A stretch of DNA of 44,570 nt from an uncultured Muribaculaceae bacterium (GTDB taxonomy: Bacteria; Bacteroidota; Bacteroidia; Bacteroidales; Muribaculaceae), in assembly GCA_910587355.1 (NCBI GenBank), contig CAJUKF010000023.1, positions 1-44,570 on the forward strand. The letters run 5' to 3'. Positions within the stretch are counted from its first letter, which is position 1. Every line of letters starts with the position of its first letter. Under the pieces are notes generated by a model that searched no databases, was not told the origin of the DNA, and saw only the letters and a list, made by a program, of their open reading frames with translations. Of this stretch, positions 1 through 6,705 are shown piece by piece. The position numbers were made by a program, and so were the translations under genes.

Positions 1-68
1 CGAGGAAAATTAAAAGCCAAATAGGGCTTGAAAGTTTTAGCGGACACCAATATAAAAGATTAAAGATT

Positions 69-236
69 ATGTCCGAGGAGCAGATGAATAGCTATCGACT
101 CACGTCGATGGAGGAGCCGGGCGACGAACGCATGGCTCAGATTATGCGCGAGGTCGCAGAGGATGCCCGCGGAAGCACCCGTCGCGCTGCCGAACGTGTG
201 GCTGCAGGGATTGAGGCTGCCTCGCATGAAATTTGA
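69..236 (+). CDS. Small hypothetical protein (55 aa)
   Basis: An open frame of 55 codons runs from ATG to TGA and is too short for most gene finders. The product begins MSEEQMNSYRLTSMEEP and continues as a highly charged, probably helical peptide rich in Glu, Arg and Ala (MREVAEDAR, RRAAERVAAG). It has no signal peptide or membrane segment. The YRLTSMEEP start followed by an amphipathic helix resembles short conserved proteins I associate with Bacteroidales genomes, but I know no function for them. An A-rich stretch just upstream suits initiation in this phylum. Bases 1-24 could be the last codons of a gene lying left of the window (frame 1, stop TAG at 22-24). Codon use is like that of the neighbouring genes. 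Confidence 0.6.
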   Translation: MSEEQMNSYRLTSMEEPGDERMAQIMREVAEDARGSTRRAAERVAAGIEAASHEI

Positions 237-300
237 TGTTCTGGTTTAATAATCGAATCAACACCAACCTATTTTACCAATTTTATTTTTTTTGAAAAAG

Positions 301-331
301 TTGTGTTTCTACACAATATTTCCTAATTTTG
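301..331 (+). promoter_or_regulatory. Bacteroidetes-type promoter for the structured RNA
   Basis: TTG at 301-303 is separated by 20 bases from TAATTTTG at 324-331, matching the Bacteroidetes primary sigma consensus. Transcription should start at about 333-338. Confidence 0.8.
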
Positions 332-332
332 C

Positions 333-621
333 AGCGCTGACAAGGGATTAATATCCTTTGGGGAAATTACATCACCGAAAGAGATGGACATGCATCTCCT
401 GAAGCAATTCGGTCATAATCGGCTGAAAGTGTTGGGACGGCTCTTTTCCCATAATTAACCTACATATCTGCGTCCCGTCTTGCAGAATTATAGAGAAACG
501 GCAATTGATGCATGCGTATTTTGCATACAATAGCCGGCTCTTTGTGATTCGAGACGCTAAAAATTATATCAACTGCCTGCGGCTCATACTATCACGAACC
601 GCAGGCGGTTGATTGTTTTTA
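333..621 (+). ncRNA. Structured non-coding RNA, about 285 nt
   Basis: A good promoter precedes this stretch and a strong terminator ends it, with no plausible reading frame between. Helices readable by eye are: CAAGGGAT/ATCCTTTG (341-348 with 353-360); ACCGAA/TTCGGT (374-379 with 408-413) enclosing GAGATG/CATCTC (381-386 with 393-398); GGGACG/CGTCCC (434-439 with 471-476); and a long arm of AGAG/CTCT, CGGC/GCCG and ATTG/CAAT (492-507 with 528-541). The ends may close through AGCG/CGCT (333-336 with 555-558). I see no RNase P, tmRNA or SRP signature. It could be the Bacteroidales-1 class or a 6S-like RNA, but the multi-branched fold is not the simple 6S rod and I cannot assign a family from sequence alone. 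Confidence 0.7.
568..621 (+). terminator. Intrinsic terminator of the structured RNA
   Basis: TCAACTGCCTGCGG (569-582) pairs with CCGCAGGCGGTTGA (599-612) with one G-U pair. A T-rich run follows at 613-621. Confidence 0.85.
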
Positions 622-628
622 TATGTCA

Positions 629-800
629 AATGATTCAAGAAATGAAAAGTGATTTCAAGACTTGAATCATTCGACGGGCCAAAATAGTTTCGAAGTACTT
701 AGCCAGATAACGGGCACCGAGTTGTCTCAATCCCGACAACTTGGTGCGACAAATAGAAATGGAGTGCAAAGCAATAGTCTGCACTCCATTTCTATTTGTC
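629..800. repeat. Cluster of three consecutive inverted repeats
   Basis: Three hairpins sit in a row between the RNA terminator and the aldo/keto reductase remnant. The first is AATGATTCAAG (629-639) with CTTGAATCATT (661-671). The second has 13-bp arms with one G-U pair (714-726 with 735-747; core GAGTTGTC/GACAACTT). The third begins at the next base and has perfect 21-bp arms (748-768 with 780-800) around an 11-base loop. None is followed by a convincing T-run on either strand, so these are not simple terminators. They look like a folded transcript or a small non-autonomous mobile repeat. A 65-codon minus-strand frame overlaps the cluster but looks like no known protein. Confidence 0.6.
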
Positions 801-822
801 CGATTTAGACTACAACCAACGC

Positions 823-1191
823 TTAGCGCCATCCCATGAACATCTTCACGACTTCAGGGTCATGCTGGTCGAAGAAAAGACTCTTGCGCGTGTCAAGGGC
901 TGAGATTTCAGCCATATCCTCATCAGAGAGTGTGAAGTCTAACAAATCAAGATTCTCCTCCATGCGCTCGATGTGTGTCGACTTGGGAATGATGATGACA
1001 TCTGCTGCAGAAGCCAACGCAAGGCTACCTGAGCGACGCTTTTGCCATATTTGTTTCCTATATCCGCAAGGACAGGATTGGAAAAGAAATCGTTACGACC
1101 TTCTGCAAGGCGAGCCCTGATATACGCCATATCCGACCTGAGGCATCACTCCCCCATTGTTAAGGGTTACGTTTTTCATTGTTCTATCCAT
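823..1191 (-). pseudogene. Aldo/keto reductase remnant (internal deletion and frameshift)
   Basis: Three minus-strand segments match one aldo/keto reductase of the 2,5-diketogluconate reductase type. The N-terminus (starting at 1191 or 1179) gives VTLNNGGVMPQVGYGVYQ. It is joined out of frame to LAEGRNDFFSNPVLADIG and VAQVALRWLLQ, a stretch normally near residue 200. A second shift near 1017 leads to VIIIPKSTHIERMEENLDLL and the usual C-terminus. The central barrel, including the catalytic Asp, Tyr, Lys and His region, is missing: roughly 190 residues are gone, judged by family length. The gene cannot make a working enzyme. It lies back to back with a truncated TetR-like start, which suggests a decayed regulator and reductase pair. 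Confidence 0.85.
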
Positions 1192-1200
1192 TTTGATTTC

Positions 1201-1236
1201 TGCAACAAATAACGATTATCACTGAATGTTGTTGCA
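1201..1236. promoter_or_regulatory. Inverted repeat between divergent remnants (possible old operator)
   Basis: TGCAACAA (1201-1208) and TTGTTGCA (1229-1236) form a perfect 8-bp inverted repeat. It lies between the aldo/keto reductase start and the TetR-like stub, where a repressor operator would be expected. No other support. Confidence 0.35.
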
Positions 1237-1260
1237 GACAGAGTGACAAAAGCCGGAAAT

Positions 1261-1323
1261 ATGAAAAGAGATACCGAAAATAATACAAGGCACCGTCTCA
1301 TCAGTGCAGCCATTAAAGGATAA
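1261..1323 (+). pseudogene. Truncated TetR-family regulator stub (20 codons)
   Basis: A short frame reads MKRDTENNTRHRLISAAIKG and then TAA. The RLISAAIK segment is the typical start of the TetR DNA-binding domain, normally followed by LF..KG and a helix-turn-helix. Nothing of the rest of such a protein is visible in any frame downstream to 1434. TetR repressors often sit divergent from an aldo/keto reductase, which is exactly the arrangement here. I therefore read it as a deletion remnant, but 20 residues are weak evidence and chance similarity is possible. Confidence 0.4.
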
Positions 1324-1399
1324 ATAACGAACAAGCACTTTCAGTAAAATTGATTATTAATGATGTAATTTATATAAGGAACCATGCCCTGAAACCCAG

Positions 1400-1407
1400 T
1401 ACTTTTG
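1400..1407 (+). promoter_or_regulatory. -7 box for the alcohol dehydrogenase gene
   Basis: TACTTTTG fits TAnnTTTG and lies 27 bases before the ATG. No clear TTG element is seen at the expected upstream distance. Confidence 0.5.
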
Positions 1408-1434
1408 CAATGAATTTCTAACCCAATAGTTTCA

Positions 1435-2589
1435 ATGAATAAATTCACATATCAATATCCGGTAAAACAGTATTTCGGAAAAGGCTGTCTCGAAGACTCT
1501 CTGAAATCGGAACTTCAGTCTATGGGCAAAACCGTGATGCTTGCATACGGCAGCGGCTCTCTGAAACGTACCGGCCTCTATGACCGCATCAGAAATATTC
1601 TCGAAGAAGGAGGTAAGACCGTGGTTGACTTCAGCGGTATCATGCCAAATCCCACCTATGCCAAAGTACAGGCCGGAGCCAGGGCTACACGCGAAAATAA
1701 GGTCGACTTTATACTTGCTGTTGGCGGAGGCTCGGTGACTGACTGCTGCAAAATCATATCGGCACAGTCACAGACCGATGAAGACATATGGGATATGCTC
1801 TATACCGAGAACCGTATTCCGACCCGGATTCTTCCTATAGGAGCTATCGTGACAGCTTCGGGAACCGGTGTCGAACAAAACAACGGTGCCGTAATCACAC
1901 ATGAGGATAACAGACTCAAACAGCCTCTTTTCGGAGCTTATCACCGCTTCGCCATTCTTGACAGCGACCTTACGGAGACGTTGCCAATGAAGCAGGTCGT
2001 CAGCGGAGCTTTCGACACACTCAGTCACTGTATGGAGACCTATATGGGTCAGCCGTTCGCAGCCAATGTGTCCGACGATATAAACGAAGCCATTATGCGT
2101 AATGTCATAACGAACCTACGCGCAGTGATTGCCAATCCGGCCGATGATTTTGCCCGCGGTGAACTTATGCGGGATTCGGCAATGGCTGAAAACGGCATGC
2201 TAAAGCTCGGCAAAATCACCGATTTCCAATGCCATATGCTCGAGCATGCAGTCGGAGCCTACACCGACTGCAACCATGGTCAGGGGCTTGCCATAATTCA
2301 TCCTGTCCTTTACCGTCATTATCTGCCTGAAGGGACAGAAAAACTTGCGAAAATGGCGCGTAATGTATGGGGCATCATAGAAGCCGACGATACCATCGCA
2401 GCCAACGCGGGAATCGACGCTCTCGAATCATTCATCAAAGAGATAGGGCTTCCCACCCGTTGGAGTGAAATCGGCGTTACCGATGAAGCCATACTAAGAA
2501 AGGCTGCCGACTCCACAGTACTCACAGCCGGGTGCTGCAAACGGTTTACTCACGACGAGCTGCATGAGGTTCTGAAAGAAACATTGTAA
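1435..2589 (+). CDS. Iron-containing alcohol dehydrogenase (YqhD/BDH-like)
   Basis: This 384-residue protein matches the length and layout of the YqhD/butanol dehydrogenase branch of the metal-dependent (group III) alcohol dehydrogenases. These enzymes reduce aldehydes with NAD(P)H in the cytoplasm. The nucleotide-binding loop GGGS is at residues 97-100. The four metal ligands of YqhD are present at the same numbers: D194, H198 (GAFDTLSHC), H267 (CHMLEH) and H281 (DCNHGQG). The gene stands alone, with its own -7 box upstream and a strong terminator behind it. The neighbouring decayed aldo/keto reductase would also have been a carbonyl-reducing enzyme, so the locus may once have been an aldehyde-detoxifying island. 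Substrate and cofactor preference cannot be read from the sequence. Confidence 0.93.
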   Translation: MNKFTYQYPVKQYFGKGCLEDSLKSELQSMGKTVMLAYGSGSLKRTGLYDRIRNILEEGGKTVVDFSGIMPNPTYAKVQAGARATRENKVDFILAVGGGSVTDCCKIISAQSQTDEDIWDMLYTENRIPTRILPIGAIVTASGTGVEQNNGAVITHEDNRLKQPLFGAYHRFAILDSDLTETLPMKQVVSGAFDTLSHCMETYMGQPFAANVSDDINEAIMRNVITNLRAVIANPADDFARGELMRDSAMAENGMLKLGKITDFQCHMLEHAVGAYTDCNHGQGLAIIHPVLYRHYLPEGTEKLAKMARNVWGIIEADDTIAANAGIDALESFIKEIGLPTRWSEIGVTDEAILRKAADSTVLTAGCCKRFTHDELHEVLKETL

Positions 2590-2602
2590 GCAGGATATAC
2601 AC

Positions 2603-2640
2603 AGAGACATTCCGCGACCGGGAAATCGCGGAATGTCTTT
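2603..2640. terminator. Bidirectional terminator
   Basis: Arms at 2603-2617 and 2626-2640 (core GACATTCCGCGA/TCGCGGAATGTC) form a 15-bp stem between the convergent dehydrogenase and response regulator genes. Confidence 0.8.
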
Positions 2641-2662
2641 GTATCCGGCAGAAGGCATATGT

Positions 2663-3358
2663 CTATTTTGCCATTATACTACTGATTTCCGATGCGTACT
2701 GGCGTCCCACAGGCAGAACAATGCCGTTGTTGAGGGCGATTTCCTGTTTGTTGAAACTCTTGACTTTGGATTTCGAGACGATATACGAGCGATGGATTCT
2801 GATGAAAGCCTCGGTAGGCAACATTGTAAGTATATTTTTCAGAAGGATTCTTGACATCACACACTCACCCGATGTACGGAAAATTTTCGAGTAGCCTTCC
2901 ACAGCCTCTATATAAAGAATATCGTCAATTGGAATGGAGACGCTATTGTAATCGCGTTTCACCACTATACATTGCGAAGTCGTCTGAATGGGCTGACGAC
3001 CGATACGACGCAGCGCTTTGGTAAATGCTACCTGAAAACGACTGAAGGCGAAAGGCTTGTGAAGATAATCCACAGCATCGAGGTCGAAGCCCTCAAGTGC
3101 GTATTTCAGATATGCTGTCGTAAATATAAAGCAAGTGTTTTCCGGCAGACGCGAAGCGATATCTATTCCGTTTATGCCGTCCATCTCAATATCAAGAAAC
3201 ACGATATCCGGCGGATTGCGGCGAATCTCCTCCAGCCCTTTTGTGGGATTCGAAAATTTCTGCAACTCGACATTGCCGATGCGCCGGCAAAAATTCTCTA
3301 TTATATCAAGCGCCGGTGGTTCATCATCTATAGCCACGCATTTTATCATGTCACTCAT
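2663..3358 (-). CDS. LytTR-family response regulator
   Basis: The 231-residue protein has an N-terminal receiver domain (about 1-120) with acidic pair D11/D12, phosphoacceptor D56 (VFLDIEMDG), a switch Thr near 80 and K101 (HKPF). A C-terminal LytTR DNA-binding domain (about 130-231) includes YIEAVEGYSKI and IRIHRSYIVS. It is the partner of the sensor kinase immediately upstream; the two genes overlap by 8 bases, so they are translationally coupled. LytTR regulators bind direct repeats upstream of target promoters. The divergently transcribed RND efflux operon that starts at 4518 is the obvious candidate target, which is inference from position only. Confidence 0.93.
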   Translation of the reverse strand: MSDMIKCVAIDDEPPALDIIENFCRRIGNVELQKFSNPTKGLEEIRRNPPDIVFLDIEMDGINGIDIASRLPENTCFIFTTAYLKYALEGFDLDAVDYLHKPFAFSRFQVAFTKALRRIGRQPIQTTSQCIVVKRDYNSVSIPIDDILYIEAVEGYSKIFRTSGECVMSRILLKNILTMLPTEAFIRIHRSYIVSKSKVKSFNKQEIALNNGIVLPVGRQYASEISSIMAK

Positions 3359-4388
3359 TCCTGCATAAATTTATCTGGAGTCGGACTTTAAAGACCTCTC
3401 CTTCTTCTTTGATATCGAGAGTATATCGGTCGGGAAACAATACCGACAGACGGCTGCGGCAATTATTGATTCCTGTCGGCATATCCTTTCTGAATTCATC
3501 CGAATGCTTCATTATTCTGTTTTCGGTCTCAAACACCAGTATTCCGTTTTCGAGCCGCAAGCTTATGATGATATCGCAATTGCGGTTAGCCGAAGCTCCG
3601 TATTTGAACGTATTCTCCACAAACGTGAGAAAAATCATCGGAGGTATTACGGTGTTCTCATCATCTATAGAACAATTCCATATTACATTTGTGCGGCCGT
3701 TCAGCCTTAGGAGTTGCAAATCGATGTAATTATTTATGTAATTTATTTCTTCGCGAATCGGCACCTCATCATTTTCTGCCGTCACATATGTATATCTCAG
3801 CAACTCAGTGAATTTTATAAACGCATCTTCTGCCTTGGGCGATGTGCCGACAACAAGACTGTACAGCGAATTAAGCGTATTGAACAGAAAATGTGGGTTT
3901 ATCTGCGCTTTATAGAGGGCGAGCTCGGCCTTGTCGCGCTGAATTTCAACTATGCTTTGCAATAACTTGCGGTGATACAGTTCTTTTATAAATGCGACAG
4001 AGAGCGAATAGCACAATATCACCGAAAACATGAACCATACGGTAATGGCCATATTGTAATTCCTCACACGGGTCTGATACTCGCTCATTGAAGGAATGAC
4101 AAAATCCATTTTCGGTAACGGATATAAAGTCAATATATAAGTAAGGACAATGAATACGACAAGTATACCGGCTAATTTATAATATGATTTCGACAGAATC
4201 AGCTGTGGCAGATTAAGTTTTTTCGTAAGAAAATAACATCCGTAGAGATATCCTACTGTAAGGCAGGTAAAGACCGGAGAGATTTTCCACCAATAATAAA
4301 CCGACCCAAGAACTATCAGCAACGGCATGATAACGATGCTGAAAAACAAATCGAAAATCAGATTGGTTTTATATTCTAAAGATTTCAT
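3351..4388 (-). CDS. Sensor histidine kinase, LytS/YesM type (His_kinase family)
   Basis: This is a 345-residue membrane kinase of the pfam06580 class, which pairs with LytTR regulators in Bacteroidetes. Four hydrophobic segments (about 8-30, 37-57, 70-90, 112-134) form the sensor part, with no large periplasmic domain. The phosphorylation site is H166 in AQINPHFLFNTLNSL. The ATPase part has an N box around N259 (TFVENTFKYG) and a short glycine motif near 305 (PTGINNCRSRL). With almost nothing outside the membrane, it probably senses a lipid-soluble signal or a membrane state. Its gene starts 129 bases from the divergent lipoprotein/RND operon, suggesting it controls that operon. Confidence 0.93.
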   Translation of the reverse strand: MKSLEYKTNLIFDLFFSIVIMPLLIVLGSVYYWWKISPVFTCLTVGYLYGCYFLTKKLNLPQLILSKSYYKLAGILVVFIVLTYILTLYPLPKMDFVIPSMSEYQTRVRNYNMAITVWFMFSVILCYSLSVAFIKELYHRKLLQSIVEIQRDKAELALYKAQINPHFLFNTLNSLYSLVVGTSPKAEDAFIKFTELLRYTYVTAENDEVPIREEINYINNYIDLQLLRLNGRTNVIWNCSIDDENTVIPPMIFLTFVENTFKYGASANRNCDIIISLRLENGILVFETENRIMKHSDEFRKDMPTGINNCRSRLSVLFPDRYTLDIKEEGEVFKVRLQINLCRNE

Positions 4389-4517
4389 ATCACAAAATTA
4401 ATACTTCTGATTAATCCGCACAAATACATTCATTGACACATTTATGCTGTCTATTGACATACCCTTTTATTAATTGCGAGAGTTTGCAATCTTTGTAAAA
4501 AATTAATATCAGGAACG

Positions 4518-5384
4518 ATGAAAACAAAGCATCTCATTATCTCGATTGTCATCACATCTCTGTTGTGCTCCTGTAACAGATATAACGAGCAGAAGCAGCA
4601 ACAGACTCTCGAGGATATCACAAAACAGGAACTCGCCACGGCTCTGAACGAGCGTGACGAACTGCTATCATTGGTGAAAGAGGTCTCGGTCGGTCTTGAA
4701 CAAATCAAGCACCTGGAAAACGTCATGAGTATCGCCGCAGCCCGTCCGGCCGAGACATCCGTCCAGAAAGCCCGTATTCTTTCAGATATCTCAAATCTGA
4801 AAAAACGAATCAGCCAGCGCAGAGAGCAACTGGAGCAGCTGGAAGCCAAACTGCAGAACTCTACAATCAACAACAAGGAACTGCAGGAGACGATAGGAGC
4901 TCTCCGTGTGCTTATCGATTCGCAAATGGACGAAATCGAATCTCTCAAAGAACAGCTGACAGCTGCACACAAACAGATAGGAGCACTCAGCACTGCCGTT
5001 GATTCGCTCAATACCACTGTATCGACTGTTACGGACGAACGTGACAGCGCACAGGAAACTTCAGCCAGATTCGAGAATGAACTTAACATATGCTACTATG
5101 TAGTTGCCACCAAATCGGATTTAAAAAACCACAATATCATAGAATCAGGTTTCCTTCGCAGAACCACACTCATGAAAGGCGATTTCGACAAAGAATTCTT
5201 TATAATCGGCGACAAAAGGACGCTCGATACACTGCCCTTAAAAACAGATAAGGCGAGAATACTTACCAATCATCCGGAGACTTCATACAGAATAGTCGAA
5301 GAAAACGGGCAAAAGGTAATTAAAATAACGAATCCCAATCAGTTCTGGAGTCTGACCGATTACCTGGTTGTCCAGAAAGACTGA
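4518..5384 (+). CDS. Coiled-coil lipoprotein, first gene of an RND efflux operon
   Basis: The 288-residue protein has a lipoprotein signal peptide with lipobox LCSC, giving an acylated C19. Residues about 25-180 are rich in Glu, Gln, Lys and Leu with clear heptad character (QLEQLEAKLQ, EIESLKEQL), predicting a long coiled coil. A globular C-terminal part follows (about 195-288; NHPETSYRIVEENGQ). I do not recognise a named family. It is anchored in an outer or inner membrane leaflet facing the periplasm. The RND adaptor starts about 31 bases downstream, so this protein may assist or sense the pump. Its gene also faces the LytS/LytTR pair, so it could be a target or input of that system. Confidence 0.8.
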   Translation: MKTKHLIISIVITSLLCSCNRYNEQKQQQTLEDITKQELATALNERDELLSLVKEVSVGLEQIKHLENVMSIAAARPAETSVQKARILSDISNLKKRISQRREQLEQLEAKLQNSTINNKELQETIGALRVLIDSQMDEIESLKEQLTAAHKQIGALSTAVDSLNTTVSTVTDERDSAQETSARFENELNICYYVVATKSDLKNHNIIESGFLRRTTLMKGDFDKEFFIIGDKRTLDTLPLKTDKARILTNHPETSYRIVEENGQKVIKITNPNQFWSLTDYLVVQKD

Positions 5385-5415
5385 ATCTTACTATCATCAC
5401 TCAATACCGACAAAA

Positions 5416-6705
5416 ATGAATACAGGAAATAACGACAATATACGTCCTGAAAAACTGTTGTTACAGACTTATGCATCCTACGTACAGCGACTTTATCGCC
5501 GCTGTAAAATCTGTTGGTGCCGCATACCGGTCAGAACACGGCGATGGATATATGTCATCATCTGTCTGGCGGTTATTGCCCCGATTGTAATCTGCAATAT
5601 ACTGAATCGGCGCACAGAGCCCGAGACGCTTCCTGTGGTGGAAGTCGAGTCGGTCACGACAGAGAATGTGAATATCTACGGTGAATATGCCGGACGCATA
5701 CGCGCACAGCAGTTCGTGGAAATCCGTGCGAGAGTGGAGGGTTATCTCGAACGGATGCTGTTTGCAGAAGGCACCTATATCGAAAAAGGCCAGACACTGT
5801 TCATAATCGACCCGAGAATATACCAGGCCCGTGCGAACAAAGCCAAAGCCCAGTTGAACAAAGCCAAAGCGCAGGCGTTGAAGGCGGAGCGCGACTTAAA
5901 CCGCATACGTCCGCTTTTCGAGCAGAACGCCGCCAGTCAGCTTGATTTGGACAATGCGGTAGCCGCTTACGAAAGCGCTACTGCCGACGTAGCCGTCTGC
6001 GAAGCCGACCTCACCCAGGCGGAACTCACACTCGGCTATACCTCTGTCCAGTCGCCCGCATCGGGATACATATCCGAGCGCAATGCCGACATAGGCGCGC
6101 TCGTCGGTCCCGGCAACCAGTCTCTTCTCGCCACTGTGGTCAAGAGCGACACTGTGCGGATTGATTTCAGCATGACTTCGCTTGAATATCTGCAATCAAA
6201 AGCCAGAAACATCAATCTCGGCCAGCGCGACTCAACTCGTACATGGGACCCCTATATTACCGTCACATTGGCCGACGGCTCCGTATACCCCTACCGCGGC
6301 CTGGTCGATTTTGCCGACCCTCAGATTGATTCAAAGACCGGTACATTCTCGGTGCGCGCCGAGATGCCCAATCCCGACCACATACTTCTGCCGGGACAGT
6401 TCACACGAGTCAAGCTTCTTATGGACGTGCGCGAAAATGCCGTTGTCGTCCCGTCAAAAGCTCTGATAATAGAAAACGGAGGTGCATATCTCTATGTGGT
6501 ACGCCCCGACGATATCGTTGAAAAACGATATATAGAGACTGGCCCCGAGGTTGGAAACAATACTATTGTAGAACGCGGCCTCGCTGTCGGAGAACGAATT
6601 GTCATAGAAGGTCTCCACAAACTTTCACACGGAATGAAAGTAGAGACACAGACAGCACCGCCCCAGAATGAAGAAACCGCTCCAGAGGAGGATTTAGAAA
6701 TATGA
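5416..6705 (+). CDS. RND efflux periplasmic adaptor (membrane fusion protein)
   Basis: The 430-residue protein is an AcrA/MexA-type adaptor bridging the inner-membrane pump and the outer-membrane channel. The barrel-sandwich half (EIRARVEGYLERMLF, KGQTLFIIDP) is followed by an alanine- and lysine-rich coiled-coil hairpin and the second half (LGYTSVQSPASGYI), then a beta-barrel and C-terminal domain (LPGQFTRVKL). The start at 5416 is chosen over 5368 because the earlier one overlaps the upstream gene. It has a roughly 40-residue basic N-terminal extension and then a membrane helix (about 43-62). It is therefore anchored by a helix, whereas many adaptors of this class are lipoproteins. Its stop overlaps the pump gene start by 4 bases (ATGA). 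Confidence 0.93.
   Translation: MNTGNNDNIRPEKLLLQTYASYVQRLYRRCKICWCRIPVRTRRWIYVIICLAVIAPIVICNILNRRTEPETLPVVEVESVTTENVNIYGEYAGRIRAQQFVEIRARVEGYLERMLFAEGTYIEKGQTLFIIDPRIYQARANKAKAQLNKAKAQALKAERDLNRIRPLFEQNAASQLDLDNAVAAYESATADVAVCEADLTQAELTLGYTSVQSPASGYISERNADIGALVGPGNQSLLATVVKSDTVRIDFSMTSLEYLQSKARNINLGQRDSTRTWDPYITVTLADGSVYPYRGLVDFADPQIDSKTGTFSVRAEMPNPDHILLPGQFTRVKLLMDVRENAVVVPSKALIIENGGAYLYVVRPDDIVEKRYIETGPEVGNNTIVERGLAVGERIVIEGLHKLSHGMKVETQTAPPQNEETAPEEDLEI

Noticed and set aside
635..832. A 65-codon minus-strand frame across the hairpin cluster
   Set aside because: It overlaps inverted repeats that themselves dictate its sequence, and I can point to no verified homologue; kept only as a remark.
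4451..5089. A 212-codon Ser/Cys-rich frame antisense to the coiled-coil lipoprotein
   Set aside because: Its low-complexity composition is explained as the complement of Glu/Gln-rich heptads.
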